Part shown: positions 55,763 to 64,000 of the stretch, piece after piece
How positions within the stretch are numbered: the stretch's first letter is position 1
How the letters are laid out: the number at the start of each line of letters is the position of its first letter
Origin: Mesotoga infera
GTDB lineage: Bacteria; Thermotogota; Thermotogae; Petrotogales; Kosmotogaceae
Reading direction: 5' to 3'
Length of the DNA: 64,000 nucleotides
Assembly (NCBI RefSeq): GCF_900157305.1
Contig: NZ_LS974202.1
Location: forward strand, 2,480,001 to 2,544,000
Program-made: the position numbers and the translations under genes
Notes under the pieces: generated by a model
Seen by the model: the letters and a program-made list of their open reading frames with translations, nothing else
What the model was told of the DNA's origin: nothing
The model's database searches: none

Positions 55763-58700
55763 GGAATATCTCCTGAAGAACTCTCATCAATCTTCTCTCT
55801 GGTACCGGATATATCATCGTCTTTCCTTCTCTCTCGTTCACGAGCACTTTCTCTCTTTTCAACCGTATCGAGTTGCGATCGTGGTTCTCGGCGTGAGTCA
55901 ACAGGACTCTTTCCAAATGTGCGTCGTACTCCACGGCCTTTATAGCCAGCCTGAAGGCTCCCAGCCTTATGCGCGAGGCCGTAAGAAGCGATTCTACCTG
56001 CACGGGGAGCTTCCCGAACCTATCTTTCATCTCGGCTTCTATTTCGTTGATCTCTTCCTGTTCCCTGCAGGCCGCTATCCTGCGGTATATCTTCAACCTT
56101 TCGATGGAGTCGGCGACGAAGGTTTCGGGGATGACCATGTCGAAAGGTATATTCTTCAGCTCCGTATCCACAGCCCGGTCCTGGATATCGACTTCCTGCT
56201 CGCCCCTGAGCTCTCTGAGGGCTCTATCGACCATCTCCCGGTAGAGGTACAGTCCCACCGAGTTGATATTGCCATGTTGCTCGGCACCCAGAAGCGTTCC
56301 GAAACCCCTTATCTCCAAATCCCTCATCGCCAGCTTCATACCGCTCCCGGCACCGGAAAATTCCTTGAGCGCCTTCAGCCTCTCACGCGAGGGTTCTGTA
56401 AGTCTCCTGGCGTCGTAAAGGAAGTAGGAGAAGGCCCTCTTGGTGCTTCTACCCACACGACCCCTGAGCTGGTAGAGCTGCGCCAGTCCGTAACGATGCG
56501 AGTCGTCTACTATCAGAGTGTTGGCGTTGGGCACATCGACGCCGCTCTCGATTATGGTCGTGCAGAGAAGGACGTCGAGGTTTCCGGTGTAGAAAGATCT
56601 TATCGTCCGTTCGAAGGCCGTCTTGTTCATTTGACCGTGCGCCATTTCGATGCTGACCTCTGGCAGCAGTTCCCTCAGTCTCAACAGAAGATCGGGCAGT
56701 TCGTTGACCCTGTTGTGAACATATATAGTCTGGCCTCCCCTGTTGACTTCCCTTAAAACGGCAGTCCTGATCAGCCTCTCGTTGACCGATCCCACGTAAA
56801 TTTCCGGCGTGGTTCTCCCGGCCGGAGGAGTAGAAATAACCGACATGTCCCTCAGTCCAGAAAGGGACATGTACAGGGTCCTGGGAATGGGAGTCGCACT
56901 CATCGAGAGAACGTTGATCTGTAGCCTTAGCTTTTTGAAGTGTTCCTTCTGCATAACTCCGAAAAGCTGCTCTTCATCGACTATCACCAGTCCGAGATCG
57001 GCAAACTGGACATCCTTGGAGAGCAGTGAGTGCGTTCCGACCACAACGTCTATCTCTCCCTTTTTGAGCTTTCTTAGAATTCTACTCCTCTCGTTTTCCG
57101 TTCTGTAACGGTCGAGGATTTCGACCCTTATACCGAAAGGCGCGAGACGAGTGGAGAAGTTCTCGTGGTGCTGTCGTGCGAGGACTGTCGTGGGTACCAT
57201 TACGGCAACCTGCTTGCCGGAGAGTACGCTCCTGAAGGCCGCCCTTATAGCCACCTCGGTCTTTCCGTAACCTGCATCGCCGCTTATGAGTCTGTCCATC
57301 GGCCTGCCACTCTGAAGGTCCGATAAGACCTCATCGACAGCCTTGAGTTGATCGTCGGTTTCAACGTAGGGGAAGCTATCCCTGAAGCTCTTCTCCATCT
57401 CGGCATCCCCCGCGAGCGGTATTCCCCTGACGATTTCTCTGGAACCGTAGAGATTCGTCAGCTCGCTGATCAGCGCCTTTACCTCCTGCCTGACTTTCGA
57501 TTTCTGCCTGCCCCAACCGTTTCCTTTGAGCGAGTTGAGCTGTACACCGTCGAAATTTCCGACGTATTTGTGTACTCTATCGACTCTTTCGATGGGAACG
57601 TAGATCTTGTTGTTGTCTCTGTATTCGAGAACCAGGTACTCTCTCACCCCGAGCACGTTTTCGATGGTCCTAACGCCTAGATAGCGTCCGATGCCGTACT
57701 CCTTGTGAACGACGAGGTCGCCCTCCTCCAGTTCCGTCCAATCGACGATCGGTACCCTTGGAACGAACTCTTCCTCTCTCTCCCTCTGCACGCTCCTGAC
57801 CGCTTCCAGAGTCTCGGTCAGTTCGCTGTCATAAGGTATAAGCTTGACTGTCGAATCCGAAACGATAGTGTAATCGGCCAATTTCATGAATATCTCGGAA
57901 GAGACTCCTCCGTACCTGATGTACAGGAACTTGCGCACTGGCCTCTCGGAAAGGAGCTCGATTGTTTCTTTCTCCCTTCTCGCATACTCGGCGAAGGCCT
58001 CGTCCGGCCTGACGAAAACCGTTGCGTAGTCCTTCAGGTAATCGGGCAGTATCGTCTGCTTTTCGTAGAATATTCCCGCGATGGTATCCATGGTGTCCAT
58101 TCTATCCAGGAGCGTTTCATCGCGTGTGCCGACGGTCTTTTCGGCCATTTCGATTCGTCTTCTGGCCCTTTCTTCGTTGTCGGGGGTGTTAAGACTCTCA
58201 GCCGCGGGCGTGATCCACGCGCGGTCCAGTCTCTCGACGCTTTTCTGTGTCGATGGATCGAAGAACCTTATAGATTCGATCTCTCTATCGAAAGTCTCTA
58301 TCCTGAGCGGATGGCTGTTTCCGGGAATGAAGATATCCGTGATCGAGCCCTTGATCGAGAACTCACCGGGAACGGTTACGTTGAAAGTTCTACAATAGCC
58401 CATTCTGGCCAGGATCTCTTCATCAACTTTGAGCTCGCCACCCCTGTGTATCGCGATCGTAAGTTCGCTGAAAACATCTAGGGGGACGGTCTTTCTGAGA
58501 AGGCCGTGAAATGAACCGAAGACTTTCTTCAGCCTGCCCAGCGAGAGATTGTAAAGCAGTGAGACTCTTTCGGCGCGTATGCGTGGCGAGGTGCCGATCT
58601 CCTCGAAGGGAAAGACGTCGTGAGAAAAGAAGTAACCTTCCTCCTCTTTTCTGGCGTGAACGGCAGCGAAAGATTCGAGCATTCTCTCGGTTGGAAATAT

Positions 58701-58781
58701 AACAAGCACCTTGTCGAACGAGGAGAGGTTTTTCTCTATCCATGAAATGGGGTCGTTTACCCTGTATAATCTTCTTTCCAA
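55737..58781 (-). CDS. mfd: Transcription-repair coupling factor Mfd
   Basis: A 1014-residue DNA translocase that removes stalled RNA polymerase and recruits UvrA. The N-terminal UvrB-like region is shorter than the family norm (E. coli Mfd has 1148 residues). The CarD-like RNA polymerase domain is DLVVHKEYGIGRYLG (about residue 355), Walker A is GDAGYGKTE (about 497), the helicase box is VDEEQLFGV with DEEQ as in Firmicutes, and QLRGRVGRS is motif VI. A TRCF domain ends the protein. TTG start with GGAGG upstream, inside cinA (25-base overlap). Confidence 0.95.
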   Translation of the reverse strand: MERRLYRVNDPISWIEKNLSSFDKVLVIFPTERMLESFAAVHARKEEEGYFFSHDVFPFEEIGTSPRIRAERVSLLYNLSLGRLKKVFGSFHGLLRKTVPLDVFSELTIAIHRGGELKVDEEILARMGYCRTFNVTVPGEFSIKGSITDIFIPGNSHPLRIETFDREIESIRFFDPSTQKSVERLDRAWITPAAESLNTPDNEERARRRIEMAEKTVGTRDETLLDRMDTMDTIAGIFYEKQTILPDYLKDYATVFVRPDEAFAEYARREKETIELLSERPVRKFLYIRYGGVSSEIFMKLADYTIVSDSTVKLIPYDSELTETLEAVRSVQREREEEFVPRVPIVDWTELEEGDLVVHKEYGIGRYLGVRTIENVLGVREYLVLEYRDNNKIYVPIERVDRVHKYVGNFDGVQLNSLKGNGWGRQKSKVRQEVKALISELTNLYGSREIVRGIPLAGDAEMEKSFRDSFPYVETDDQLKAVDEVLSDLQSGRPMDRLISGDAGYGKTEVAIRAAFRSVLSGKQVAVMVPTTVLARQHHENFSTRLAPFGIRVEILDRYRTENERSRILRKLKKGEIDVVVGTHSLLSKDVQFADLGLVIVDEEQLFGVMQKEHFKKLRLQINVLSMSATPIPRTLYMSLSGLRDMSVISTPPAGRTTPEIYVGSVNERLIRTAVLREVNRGGQTIYVHNRVNELPDLLLRLRELLPEVSIEMAHGQMNKTAFERTIRSFYTGNLDVLLCTTIIESGVDVPNANTLIVDDSHRYGLAQLYQLRGRVGRSTKRAFSYFLYDARRLTEPSRERLKALKEFSGAGSGMKLAMRDLEIRGFGTLLGAEQHGNINSVGLYLYREMVDRALRELRGEQEVDIQDRAVDTELKNIPFDMVIPETFVADSIERLKIYRRIAACREQEEINEIEAEMKDRFGKLPVQVESLLTASRIRLGAFRLAIKAVEYDAHLERVLLTHAENHDRNSIRLKREKVLVNEREGKTMIYPVPERRLMRVLQEIFLGVEEIVH

Positions 58782-59992
58782 AGTATCCTCCAGAGTCTTT
58801 TGAAAAGGGTATGGGCCGCTCTCAGCTGAATGGTTTCACGATCGCCCCTGAAATGATCCGTGTAGCTCCAGGATCTCTTTCCAAAACTTATAGCCGTGCA
58901 TACGAGTCCAACCGGTTTTTCGATCGATCCGCCCGACGGACCGGCTATTCCACTCACAGAAAGGCCTATTTCCGTTCCGAAGACGGTGGCGACTCCGCTG
59001 GCCATCTCCCTTGCCGTCTCTTCGGAAACGGCTCCGAAACTCTCCAGCGTCTCTCTTCTCACCGACAGCAGAGAGGCCTTCGCCTCATTCGAATAGGCGA
59101 CTATGCCGCCGGGGAAGATGGCTGAAACGCCCGGAACGGAGGTCAGGATAGCTGAAAGCCTTCCCCCGCTGCAGGACTCGGCCGTCGAAACCGTCTTTTT
59201 CCTTTCGACGAGCATCTTCACCACAACGTCCGCGAGTTCCTCACCGGTGGTCGTGTAGATGTTCTCGCCGTATTTCTCTCTCAGCGAAGTAACGATCTCT
59301 TCGAGCTGTTCTTCGTTCGGGCCCGAGAGTATGACCGTCGGTCCGGTGTAGTATTTGACTCGGGTGACGAATTTCACATTTTCGTGTTTATCCAGTGACT
59401 CTTCGAGAGTCTTTTCTATTTCGGGCTCTGTTATGTCCACAAGCCCGACGGTCCGCATGAAGGGGGCCTCCGGGTGGCTCATGTGTTTGATCGCTTCGGC
59501 GAAAACGGCTTTCATCTCCATCGGTGGACCGGGCAGGACTACTATCTCTTTGGCCCCCATCTTCAGAAAGCATCCCCGGGCGCTTCCGACGGCGTTGGGC
59601 AGGATAGTAGAGCCCTCTACTGTATAGGCCTGGCGTTCGAGATCGGCGGGAGCCTTCCTCCTGAAGCGCGATTTGAAGCTCCTCTCTAGACTTTCACGAT
59701 AATCGGCATCGCAGATCAGCGACCGCCCTGCGTATCGGGCTACCGTCTGCAGGGTTATATCGTCGAAAGTGCTTCCTAGACCGCCCGTAATTACTAAAAG
59801 ATCGGCCCTTTCCAGCGCTCCCGTCATCTCCCGTATCATGAATTGAGCGTTATCCTGTACGATGACGATCGATTGGACTTCATAGCCCATGGCGGTCAGA
59901 GTCTCAGCCAGGTAACCTCCGTTGGTGTCATTCACGATTCCCATCGTTATCTCATCGCCGGTGATAAGGATTGCAGCCTTCGGATGATTCAA
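58757..59992 (-). CDS. cinA: CinA family protein (NMN deamidase / competence-damage protein)
   Basis: A 411-residue two-domain protein. The N-domain is MoCF-like (ILITGDEITMG, LVITGGLGSTFDDIT, VVLPGPPMEM) and acts as an ADP-ribose pyrophosphatase in relatives. The C-domain (STAESCSGGRLSAILT, VVAYSNEAK-like, SGIAGPSGGS) is PncC nicotinamide-nucleotide amidohydrolase, which recycles NMN to NaMN. TTG start with GGAGGT six bases upstream. First gene of the cluster that runs to ruvA; it is divergent from the thiamine unit. Confidence 0.93.
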   Translation of the reverse strand: MNHPKAAILITGDEITMGIVNDTNGGYLAETLTAMGYEVQSIVIVQDNAQFMIREMTGALERADLLVITGGLGSTFDDITLQTVARYAGRSLICDADYRESLERSFKSRFRRKAPADLERQAYTVEGSTILPNAVGSARGCFLKMGAKEIVVLPGPPMEMKAVFAEAIKHMSHPEAPFMRTVGLVDITEPEIEKTLEESLDKHENVKFVTRVKYYTGPTVILSGPNEEQLEEIVTSLREKYGENIYTTTGEELADVVVKMLVERKKTVSTAESCSGGRLSAILTSVPGVSAIFPGGIVAYSNEAKASLLSVRRETLESFGAVSEETAREMASGVATVFGTEIGLSVSGIAGPSGGSIEKPVGLVCTAISFGKRSWSYTDHFRGDRETIQLRAAHTLFKRLWRILWKEDYTG

Positions 59993-60011
59993 ATAACCAC
60001 CTCCAGAGCAA

Positions 60012-60040
60012 TTGTATCACCAACTGGCGGGTGATATAAT
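60012..60040 (+). promoter_or_regulatory. Promoter of the thiamine transport unit
   Basis: TTGTAT (60012-60017), 17 bases, then TATAAT (60035-60040). Transcription would begin near 60047, right at the start of the TPP riboswitch. Confidence 0.72.
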
Positions 60041-60045
60041 TGGGT

Positions 60046-60153
60046 GCCGGGGGAGCCCAAGAGGCTGAGAGTGCTTAAGTGCAGACCCCAGGAACCTGAT
60101 CCGGTTAGTACCGGCGTAGGGAAGGCTTCGGGAGACGCCTCCGGCTATTTTTT
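60046..60153 (+). promoter_or_regulatory. TPP riboswitch (THI element) with T-run expression platform
   Basis: The conserved aptamer parts are all present in order: GGGGGAGCCC, then GGCTGAGAG, then CAGACCC, then AACCTGATCCGGTTAGTACC and GGCGTAGGGAAGG ending near 60126. Downstream GGCGT can pair with ACGCC (60134-60140 region) and a T-run at 60148-60153 precedes the ribosome site, so control is probably by early termination when thiamine pyrophosphate is bound. Confidence 0.92.
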
Positions 60154-60173
60154 AGAAAGTGGAGGTGTTTACG

Positions 60174-61145
60174 GTGAAAACTCTTTCTCTCCTGTTGCTT
60201 TTATTGCTCTCATCGGCCGGTCTTTCGGTTCTGGTAGTGTATTCATACGATTCCTTCGTTCCTCTGGCTCTTGAAACTTTCGAGGAATTCACTCTTAAAA
60301 CCGGGATCGAGGTGAAGCTCAAGACTCTTAGCGATTCCGGCTCTCTTGTAAATTACATCGTCTCGATGGGAGAGAAGTTCGACGGCGATGTCGTGATCGG
60401 AATCGACAACCTTCTTTCAAGAAAGGCCTTCGAGGCCGACATATTTCTCCCCTACAAACCGGCCGGCAGTGAAAATCTGATCAGCCAGGATCTAATTTTC
60501 GATCCCCTCTGGAGACTGACACCCTACGATTATGGAGCGATCGCGCTGATCTACGACAGTCAGTCGATAACCTCAAGGATCGAGAGTCTTCAGGATCTGA
60601 CGGACGTAAAGTTCAAGAAATCGTTGATACTTCAGGACCCCAGAACCTCGAGCACGGGACTGGCCTTCCTGTCCTGGACATACTTGCTCTTTGGGGAGGA
60701 TTTCGAGCAGTTCTGGCGCTCGCTAAAACCCTCGATCCTGACAATCACGCTTGGATGGGACGACTCCTTCGAAAAGTTCGAAGCCGGCGAAGCCCCTATA
60801 ATGGTCTCTTACGCCACCGACGGTGCGTACTCGGCCCATTACTACGGTCAAGCAGACTACTCGGTTCTAATTCCCCAGGGTAAGGGCTACGTGCAGATCG
60901 AAGGCGCGGGAATCGTGCGCTGGACGGATAAACCCGGGGAAGCCAAAATATTCCTTGATTTCCTTTTGAGTCCTGACTTTCAGAGGCACATTCCGCTCAA
61001 TCAGTGGATGTTCCCGGTGATCGAGGTGGAGATGCCGGCCGTCTTCCAGTATGCCGTAAAGCCCGAGACGATCCTGAAGCTGCCCTCCGGGGTAGAGCTC
61101 GAGGAATTGATCGAAAAATGGGAGAAAATAATCTACGAAAAGTAG
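60174..61145 (+). CDS. thiB: Thiamine ABC transporter substrate-binding protein
   Basis: A 323-residue secreted binding protein for thiamine and its phosphates. The signal peptide (VKTLSLLLLLLLSSAGLS) is followed by LVVYSYDSFVP, then GDVVIGIDNLLSRKAFEADIF and TPYDYGAIALIYDSQ, all typical of TbpA/ThiB. GTG 60174 is chosen because GGAGG lies eight bases before it; the frame is open five codons earlier. The TPP riboswitch just upstream confirms the substrate class. Confidence 0.93.
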   Translation: MKTLSLLLLLLLSSAGLSVLVVYSYDSFVPLALETFEEFTLKTGIEVKLKTLSDSGSLVNYIVSMGEKFDGDVVIGIDNLLSRKAFEADIFLPYKPAGSENLISQDLIFDPLWRLTPYDYGAIALIYDSQSITSRIESLQDLTDVKFKKSLILQDPRTSSTGLAFLSWTYLLFGEDFEQFWRSLKPSILTITLGWDDSFEKFEAGEAPIMVSYATDGAYSAHYYGQADYSVLIPQGKGYVQIEGAGIVRWTDKPGEAKIFLDFLLSPDFQRHIPLNQWMFPVIEVEMPAVFQYAVKPETILKLPSGVELEELIEKWEKIIYEK

Positions 61146-61146
61146 C

Positions 61147-62715
61147 GTGCCAACGGTTCTCTCTCTCCTGATAGCGGTTGCGATCCTCCTTCCGCTGGTG
61201 GTTTCTTTCGGGCTTTCCGGTCTGGACTCACTTGGTGAGGCCGTCTCCTCGCCTTCCTTCAACGGCATAACTCTCTTCACACTGAGGCAGGCGGTGTTGA
61301 GCACCTCTCTGGCGCTTCTGGCAGGGCTCCCGGCGGCCATATACTTTTCCAGAAGCAGGTCCCGTATTTCGAAGCTCCTTGGGTTAACGACTTATATACC
61401 CTTCTTCTTTCCGGGGATCTCCATGGCCATAGGCTTTCTGGCGATCTACGGCAGGAACGGACTTTTGAACTCAACACTGGCACTTTTCGGTTTCGAAAGG
61501 CTTCAGATACTCTACTCATTCGGTGCGATATTGCTGGGCCACGTCTTTTACAACGCCCCCATTGTGATACTGATTCTTGGAAACGCTTTGAAGAGGATAC
61601 CTTCCGATCTTCTGGAGATGGCCAGAATGGACGGTGCCGGTAAATTGACACGCTTTCTGAAGGTCGAACTGCCCCTGGCAGTGCCGGCGCTGGTCAACTC
61701 GGCACTCCTGATTTTTTCGTATTGTTTCACTTCCTTCGCCGTAGTTTTGATCCTCGGTGGAGCACAGTTCGCCACGCTCGAGGTCTCCATCTATATGTAT
61801 TTCCGTCTCCTTGGACGCCCCCAAATGGCCGTGGCGCTGTCGGTGATACAATTCGCGTTTATAATGCTTTTCGGTGTGCTGATCTCCATCTCCGAAAGAA
61901 GAATCCCCTTTGAGCAGGGTGAACAGTATATAGAGAAAAAGAACGTCACGCGACTTTACTCCATGCTTTTTCTTGTTTTCGAATGGGTGCCGATTCTCGG
62001 GGCTTTCGCGAGTTCCTTCTACGATCCGGCGAGAGGGGAGTTCATTTTTGCAAGAGTAACCCGGCTCTTCCAAGGAGAGTTGCCGCTAATAGGTACCTCA
62101 CTGGCAAGAACTGTCTTCAATTCTCTATCGCTATCGACGGTCGCGTCGGTCACGACCGTGGGGATCACTTTTTATCTTGCATGGACGGCCAGGAAGATCC
62201 GTGGGGGGGCCAAGCAGCTGAAGATAGTCTCTCTCCTGGCTCTCTCGGTTACGCCTTCCATGATGGCCATTTCCTATCTCACCACGTTCGACTTTCTCCC
62301 CGTTCCTTTTTTGATGCTGCTGTTATACTCTCTGGTGGCGCTTCCCGTTTCGTTGAACTATATCAACGGTCAGGTGCAGAACGCCGAGCTGGACTTTCTG
62401 GAAGCGGCCACCCTCGACGGAGCATCGAGGGTGGCGAAACTCAGATATATGATTCTCCCGTTTTTCAAAAACACGCTGTTTTATGCAGGAACGGTCGTTT
62501 TCGCGATTTCGATGGGCGAATTCGGCGGCTCTTTGATTCTCGGCGCACAGGATTTCCCCACTTTTGCGGTCGCCATATACAGATTGAACGGGAGCCGCTA
62601 CCTTTTGGAGGCCCGGTTTCTCAGCTCGATACTCGGGCTGATGGTCATCTTGGCCGTCGCTATTGCCGGATATCTTCTTTCGAGATCCGGCCGTAGTAAT
62701 CGCAGCATCGGCTGA
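61147..62715 (+). CDS. thiP: Thiamine ABC transporter permease (two fused halves)
   Basis: A 522-residue permease with about twelve helices made of two tandem transport domains, as in ThiP. Two EAA loops are visible: DLLEMARMDGAGKLTRFLKV with ELPLAVP (about 155-181), and DFLEAATLDGASRVAKLRYM with ILPFF (about 415-440). A GTG start lies one base past the thiB stop. The ATPase ThiQ, expected next, is missing; instead the gene end overlaps the convergent nth gene by 56 bases. Confidence 0.9.
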   Translation: MPTVLSLLIAVAILLPLVVSFGLSGLDSLGEAVSSPSFNGITLFTLRQAVLSTSLALLAGLPAAIYFSRSRSRISKLLGLTTYIPFFFPGISMAIGFLAIYGRNGLLNSTLALFGFERLQILYSFGAILLGHVFYNAPIVILILGNALKRIPSDLLEMARMDGAGKLTRFLKVELPLAVPALVNSALLIFSYCFTSFAVVLILGGAQFATLEVSIYMYFRLLGRPQMAVALSVIQFAFIMLFGVLISISERRIPFEQGEQYIEKKNVTRLYSMLFLVFEWVPILGAFASSFYDPARGEFIFARVTRLFQGELPLIGTSLARTVFNSLSLSTVASVTTVGITFYLAWTARKIRGGAKQLKIVSLLALSVTPSMMAISYLTTFDFLPVPFLMLLLYSLVALPVSLNYINGQVQNAELDFLEAATLDGASRVAKLRYMILPFFKNTLFYAGTVVFAISMGEFGGSLILGAQDFPTFAVAIYRLNGSRYLLEARFLSSILGLMVILAVAIAGYLLSRSGRSNRSIG

Positions 62716-63304
62716 TCGCGCAATCCCTGCATCTGGGACCTACGGGTCTGCATATCTGGCGGCCGAACTCCACCATTGAACCGTTGACCGGCCCCCAGAG
62801 ATGCGGCGAAATGATCTTCATTAGCGCAAACTCAGTCTCTCCTGGGGTTTTGGTCTTGACCCAGCCAAGCCTATTGGATATTCTGTGGACGTGCGTATCG
62901 ACTGCGAGAGCCTCTTTCCCGAAGGATATGTTCAGAACTATGTTCGCCGTTTTTCTCCCGACGCCGGGTATGGAGGTCAGTTCTTCGATGGTGTCGGGGA
63001 CGCGGCCGTCGAACTTTTCCAGAAGTATTCTGGCACAGTTCACTATCCGTTCGGCCTTCTGGCGGTACATGCCCGATCGCATGATAAGCCCGTAAAGTTC
63101 CTCCGGTTTCGCCGCGGCGATCGACTCCACAGTAGGAAAGACAGAAAAGAGCTTCCTGGAAGCTTCGTCTGTGTTCTCGTCCCGCGTTCTCTGGCTCAGT
63201 ATGGTGCTTATCAGAACCTTGAACGGTTCCCTGTAACCGTGATCATGCTTGAAGTTTTCGATCATCCAGCAAGAAATGGCATCCGGCGAGCAGTCCTCAG
63301 ACAT
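62660..63304 (-). CDS. nth: Endonuclease III
   Basis: A 214-residue DNA glycosylase/AP lyase for oxidised pyrimidines. The helix-hairpin-helix LTSIPGVGRKTANIVLN carries the catalytic lysine, VDTHVHRISNRLG the catalytic aspartate, and the iron-sulfur cluster cysteines are in CRPVGPRCRDCAISRCC near the C-terminus. Its start overlaps the M18 peptidase stop by eight bases. Its 3' end lies under the end of thiP. Confidence 0.95.
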   Translation of the reverse strand: MSEDCSPDAISCWMIENFKHDHGYREPFKVLISTILSQRTRDENTDEASRKLFSVFPTVESIAAAKPEELYGLIMRSGMYRQKAERIVNCARILLEKFDGRVPDTIEELTSIPGVGRKTANIVLNISFGKEALAVDTHVHRISNRLGWVKTKTPGETEFALMKIISPHLWGPVNGSMVEFGRQICRPVGPRCRDCAISRCCDYYGRISKEDIRQ

Positions 63305-64000
63305 CGTCCCCCTCCAGGAAGGCCTTGTAGGCCCTGTAAGTTTCGTAAAGATCGGCCTTGGAGATTATCTCGTACGGCGAGTGCATTCCTAGGACAGGGA
63401 CACCAGCATCAAGAACGGTAACGCCCTTTTCGGCGAAGAACTTGGCCACCGTACCGCCGCCCCCTTTATCGACCTCGCCAAGCATAGCGTTTTGCCAGTG
63501 TATCCCCTTTCTGTTGAACAGTGCCCTCACCTTGCCGACGAATTCGGCGCTGGCCTCGCTGGTAGCCGACTTCCCTCTTGAACCGGTGTACTTGGATATG
63601 GCGATGCCGTAACCGAGCTTCGCCGTATTGACCGGATCGTAAACGTCTTTGAAGGTCGGGTCGAAAGCTGCCGCAACATCTCCCGATAGCATTCTCGATC
63701 TTTCCAGCAGAAAATCTATGGAATACATTTCGTCGATCATTGAAAGGTTCAACAGCCTCTCTATGAAGGTCACCCAGAAGCGGCTTTTGGCACCCGTCAC
63801 GCCTTCGCTACCAATCTCTTCTCTGTCGAAAAGGAGTACCATCGTCGTCCTGGAAGGCACTGCCGATTCCACAAGGTCGGCAAGGGCCGTCAACGCAGTG
63901 TAGGAACAGACTCTGTCGTCATGTGCGTAGGCGCCGATCATCGATCTGTCCAGACCTATATCTCTGGCTTCGAAGGCCGGTACTAGCTGAAAGTCGGCCG
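63297..64000 (-). CDS. M18 family aminopeptidase, C-terminal part (cut by window edge)
   Basis: The frame is open to the window edge, so the start lies beyond base 64000. The visible 234 residues hold IGLDRSMIGAYAHDDRVCSYTAL with the metal-binding aspartates, LFDREEIGSEG with the catalytic glutamate, and near the end GVPVLGMHSPYEIISKADL with the last histidine ligand. M18 enzymes are zinc or cobalt aminopeptidases of dodecameric type that remove N-terminal residues, often acidic ones. It runs into nth with an eight-base overlap, so the two are co-transcribed. Confidence 0.92.
   Translation of the reverse strand, partial: ADFQLVPAFEARDIGLDRSMIGAYAHDDRVCSYTALTALADLVESAVPSRTTMVLLFDREEIGSEGVTGAKSRFWVTFIERLLNLSMIDEMYSIDFLLERSRMLSGDVAAAFDPTFKDVYDPVNTAKLGYGIAISKYTGSRGKSATSEASAEFVGKVRALFNRKGIHWQNAMLGEVDKGGGGTVAKFFAEKGVTVLDAGVPVLGMHSPYEIISKADLYETYRAYKAFLEGDDV

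Noticed and set aside
55740-56756. 338-codon plus-strand frame opposite mfd
   Set aside because: Antisense of conserved Mfd helicase motifs.

Overview
This window looks like a chromosome segment of a mesophilic or moderately thermophilic Thermotogota, most likely Mesotoga or Kosmotoga-like. I infer this from the roughly balanced base composition, frequent GTG and TTG starts, strong GGAGG ribosome sites, carbohydrate and TRAP transport genes, and a tightly overlapped cinA-mfd-mnmE-valS-folC-ruvA cluster. No database search was possible, so the genus is an inference. LAYOUT: 1-3.0 kb holds an ABC transporter ATPase (the upstream gene is cut by the edge), facing a two-gene minus-strand unit of an MFS carrier and a geranylgeranyl-reductase-type flavoprotein. 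3.3-6.05 kb has urocanate hydratase, a pyruvate-kinase-C-domain-like protein, and tRNA-Ala(CGC) with its own promoter and terminator. 6.05-26.3 kb is accessory in character. It contains a DUF1254 protein, two 902-residue paralogous lipoproteins in opposite orientations (8.6-11.3 kb and 17.7-20.4 kb), and between them a five-gene operon: membrane histidine kinase, single-domain response regulator, AI-2E-family membrane protein, cyclase-family hydrolase, metallo-beta-lactamase-fold hydrolase. The same stretch carries several decaying genes: a serine hydrolase relic, a TAXI-type TRAP transporter operon with three frameshifts, a shattered membrane-protein gene near 26 kb, and two related short fragments near 6.2 and 11.8 kb. 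An intact APC permease lies at 24.4 kb. 26.3-37.0 kb is all minus strand: membrane-anchored glycerophosphodiesterase, DegV, PfkB sugar kinase, DUF6512 membrane protein, and a three-gene extracytoplasmic unit of DUF1175 protein, alpha-2-macroglobulin-like protein (1490 residues, CVEQ thioester motif) and an HExxH peptidase. 37.3-49.1 kb is one plus-strand glycan-use operon: GntR/FadR regulator behind a perfect palindrome, GH63-like hydrolase, sugar-binding lipoprotein or secreted binding protein, an unusual permease with a large N-terminal ectodomain extension, a second permease, a GH172 (DUF2961) enzyme and a 1024-residue amylo-glucosidase-like enzyme; no transport ATPase is encoded with it. 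49.1-60.0 kb is the minus-strand housekeeping cluster. 60.0-62.7 kb is a thiamine transport unit (TPP riboswitch, thiB, thiP, no thiQ). The window ends with nth and a cut M18 aminopeptidase on the minus strand. HOW IT WORKS TOGETHER: the glycan operon can be read as uptake of an oligosaccharide followed by intracellular trimming by three different glycosidases, under autoregulated GntR control. The accessory 6-26 kb zone seems to be a region of gain and decay, since long housekeeping genes elsewhere in the window are all intact while several transport and enzyme genes there are broken.
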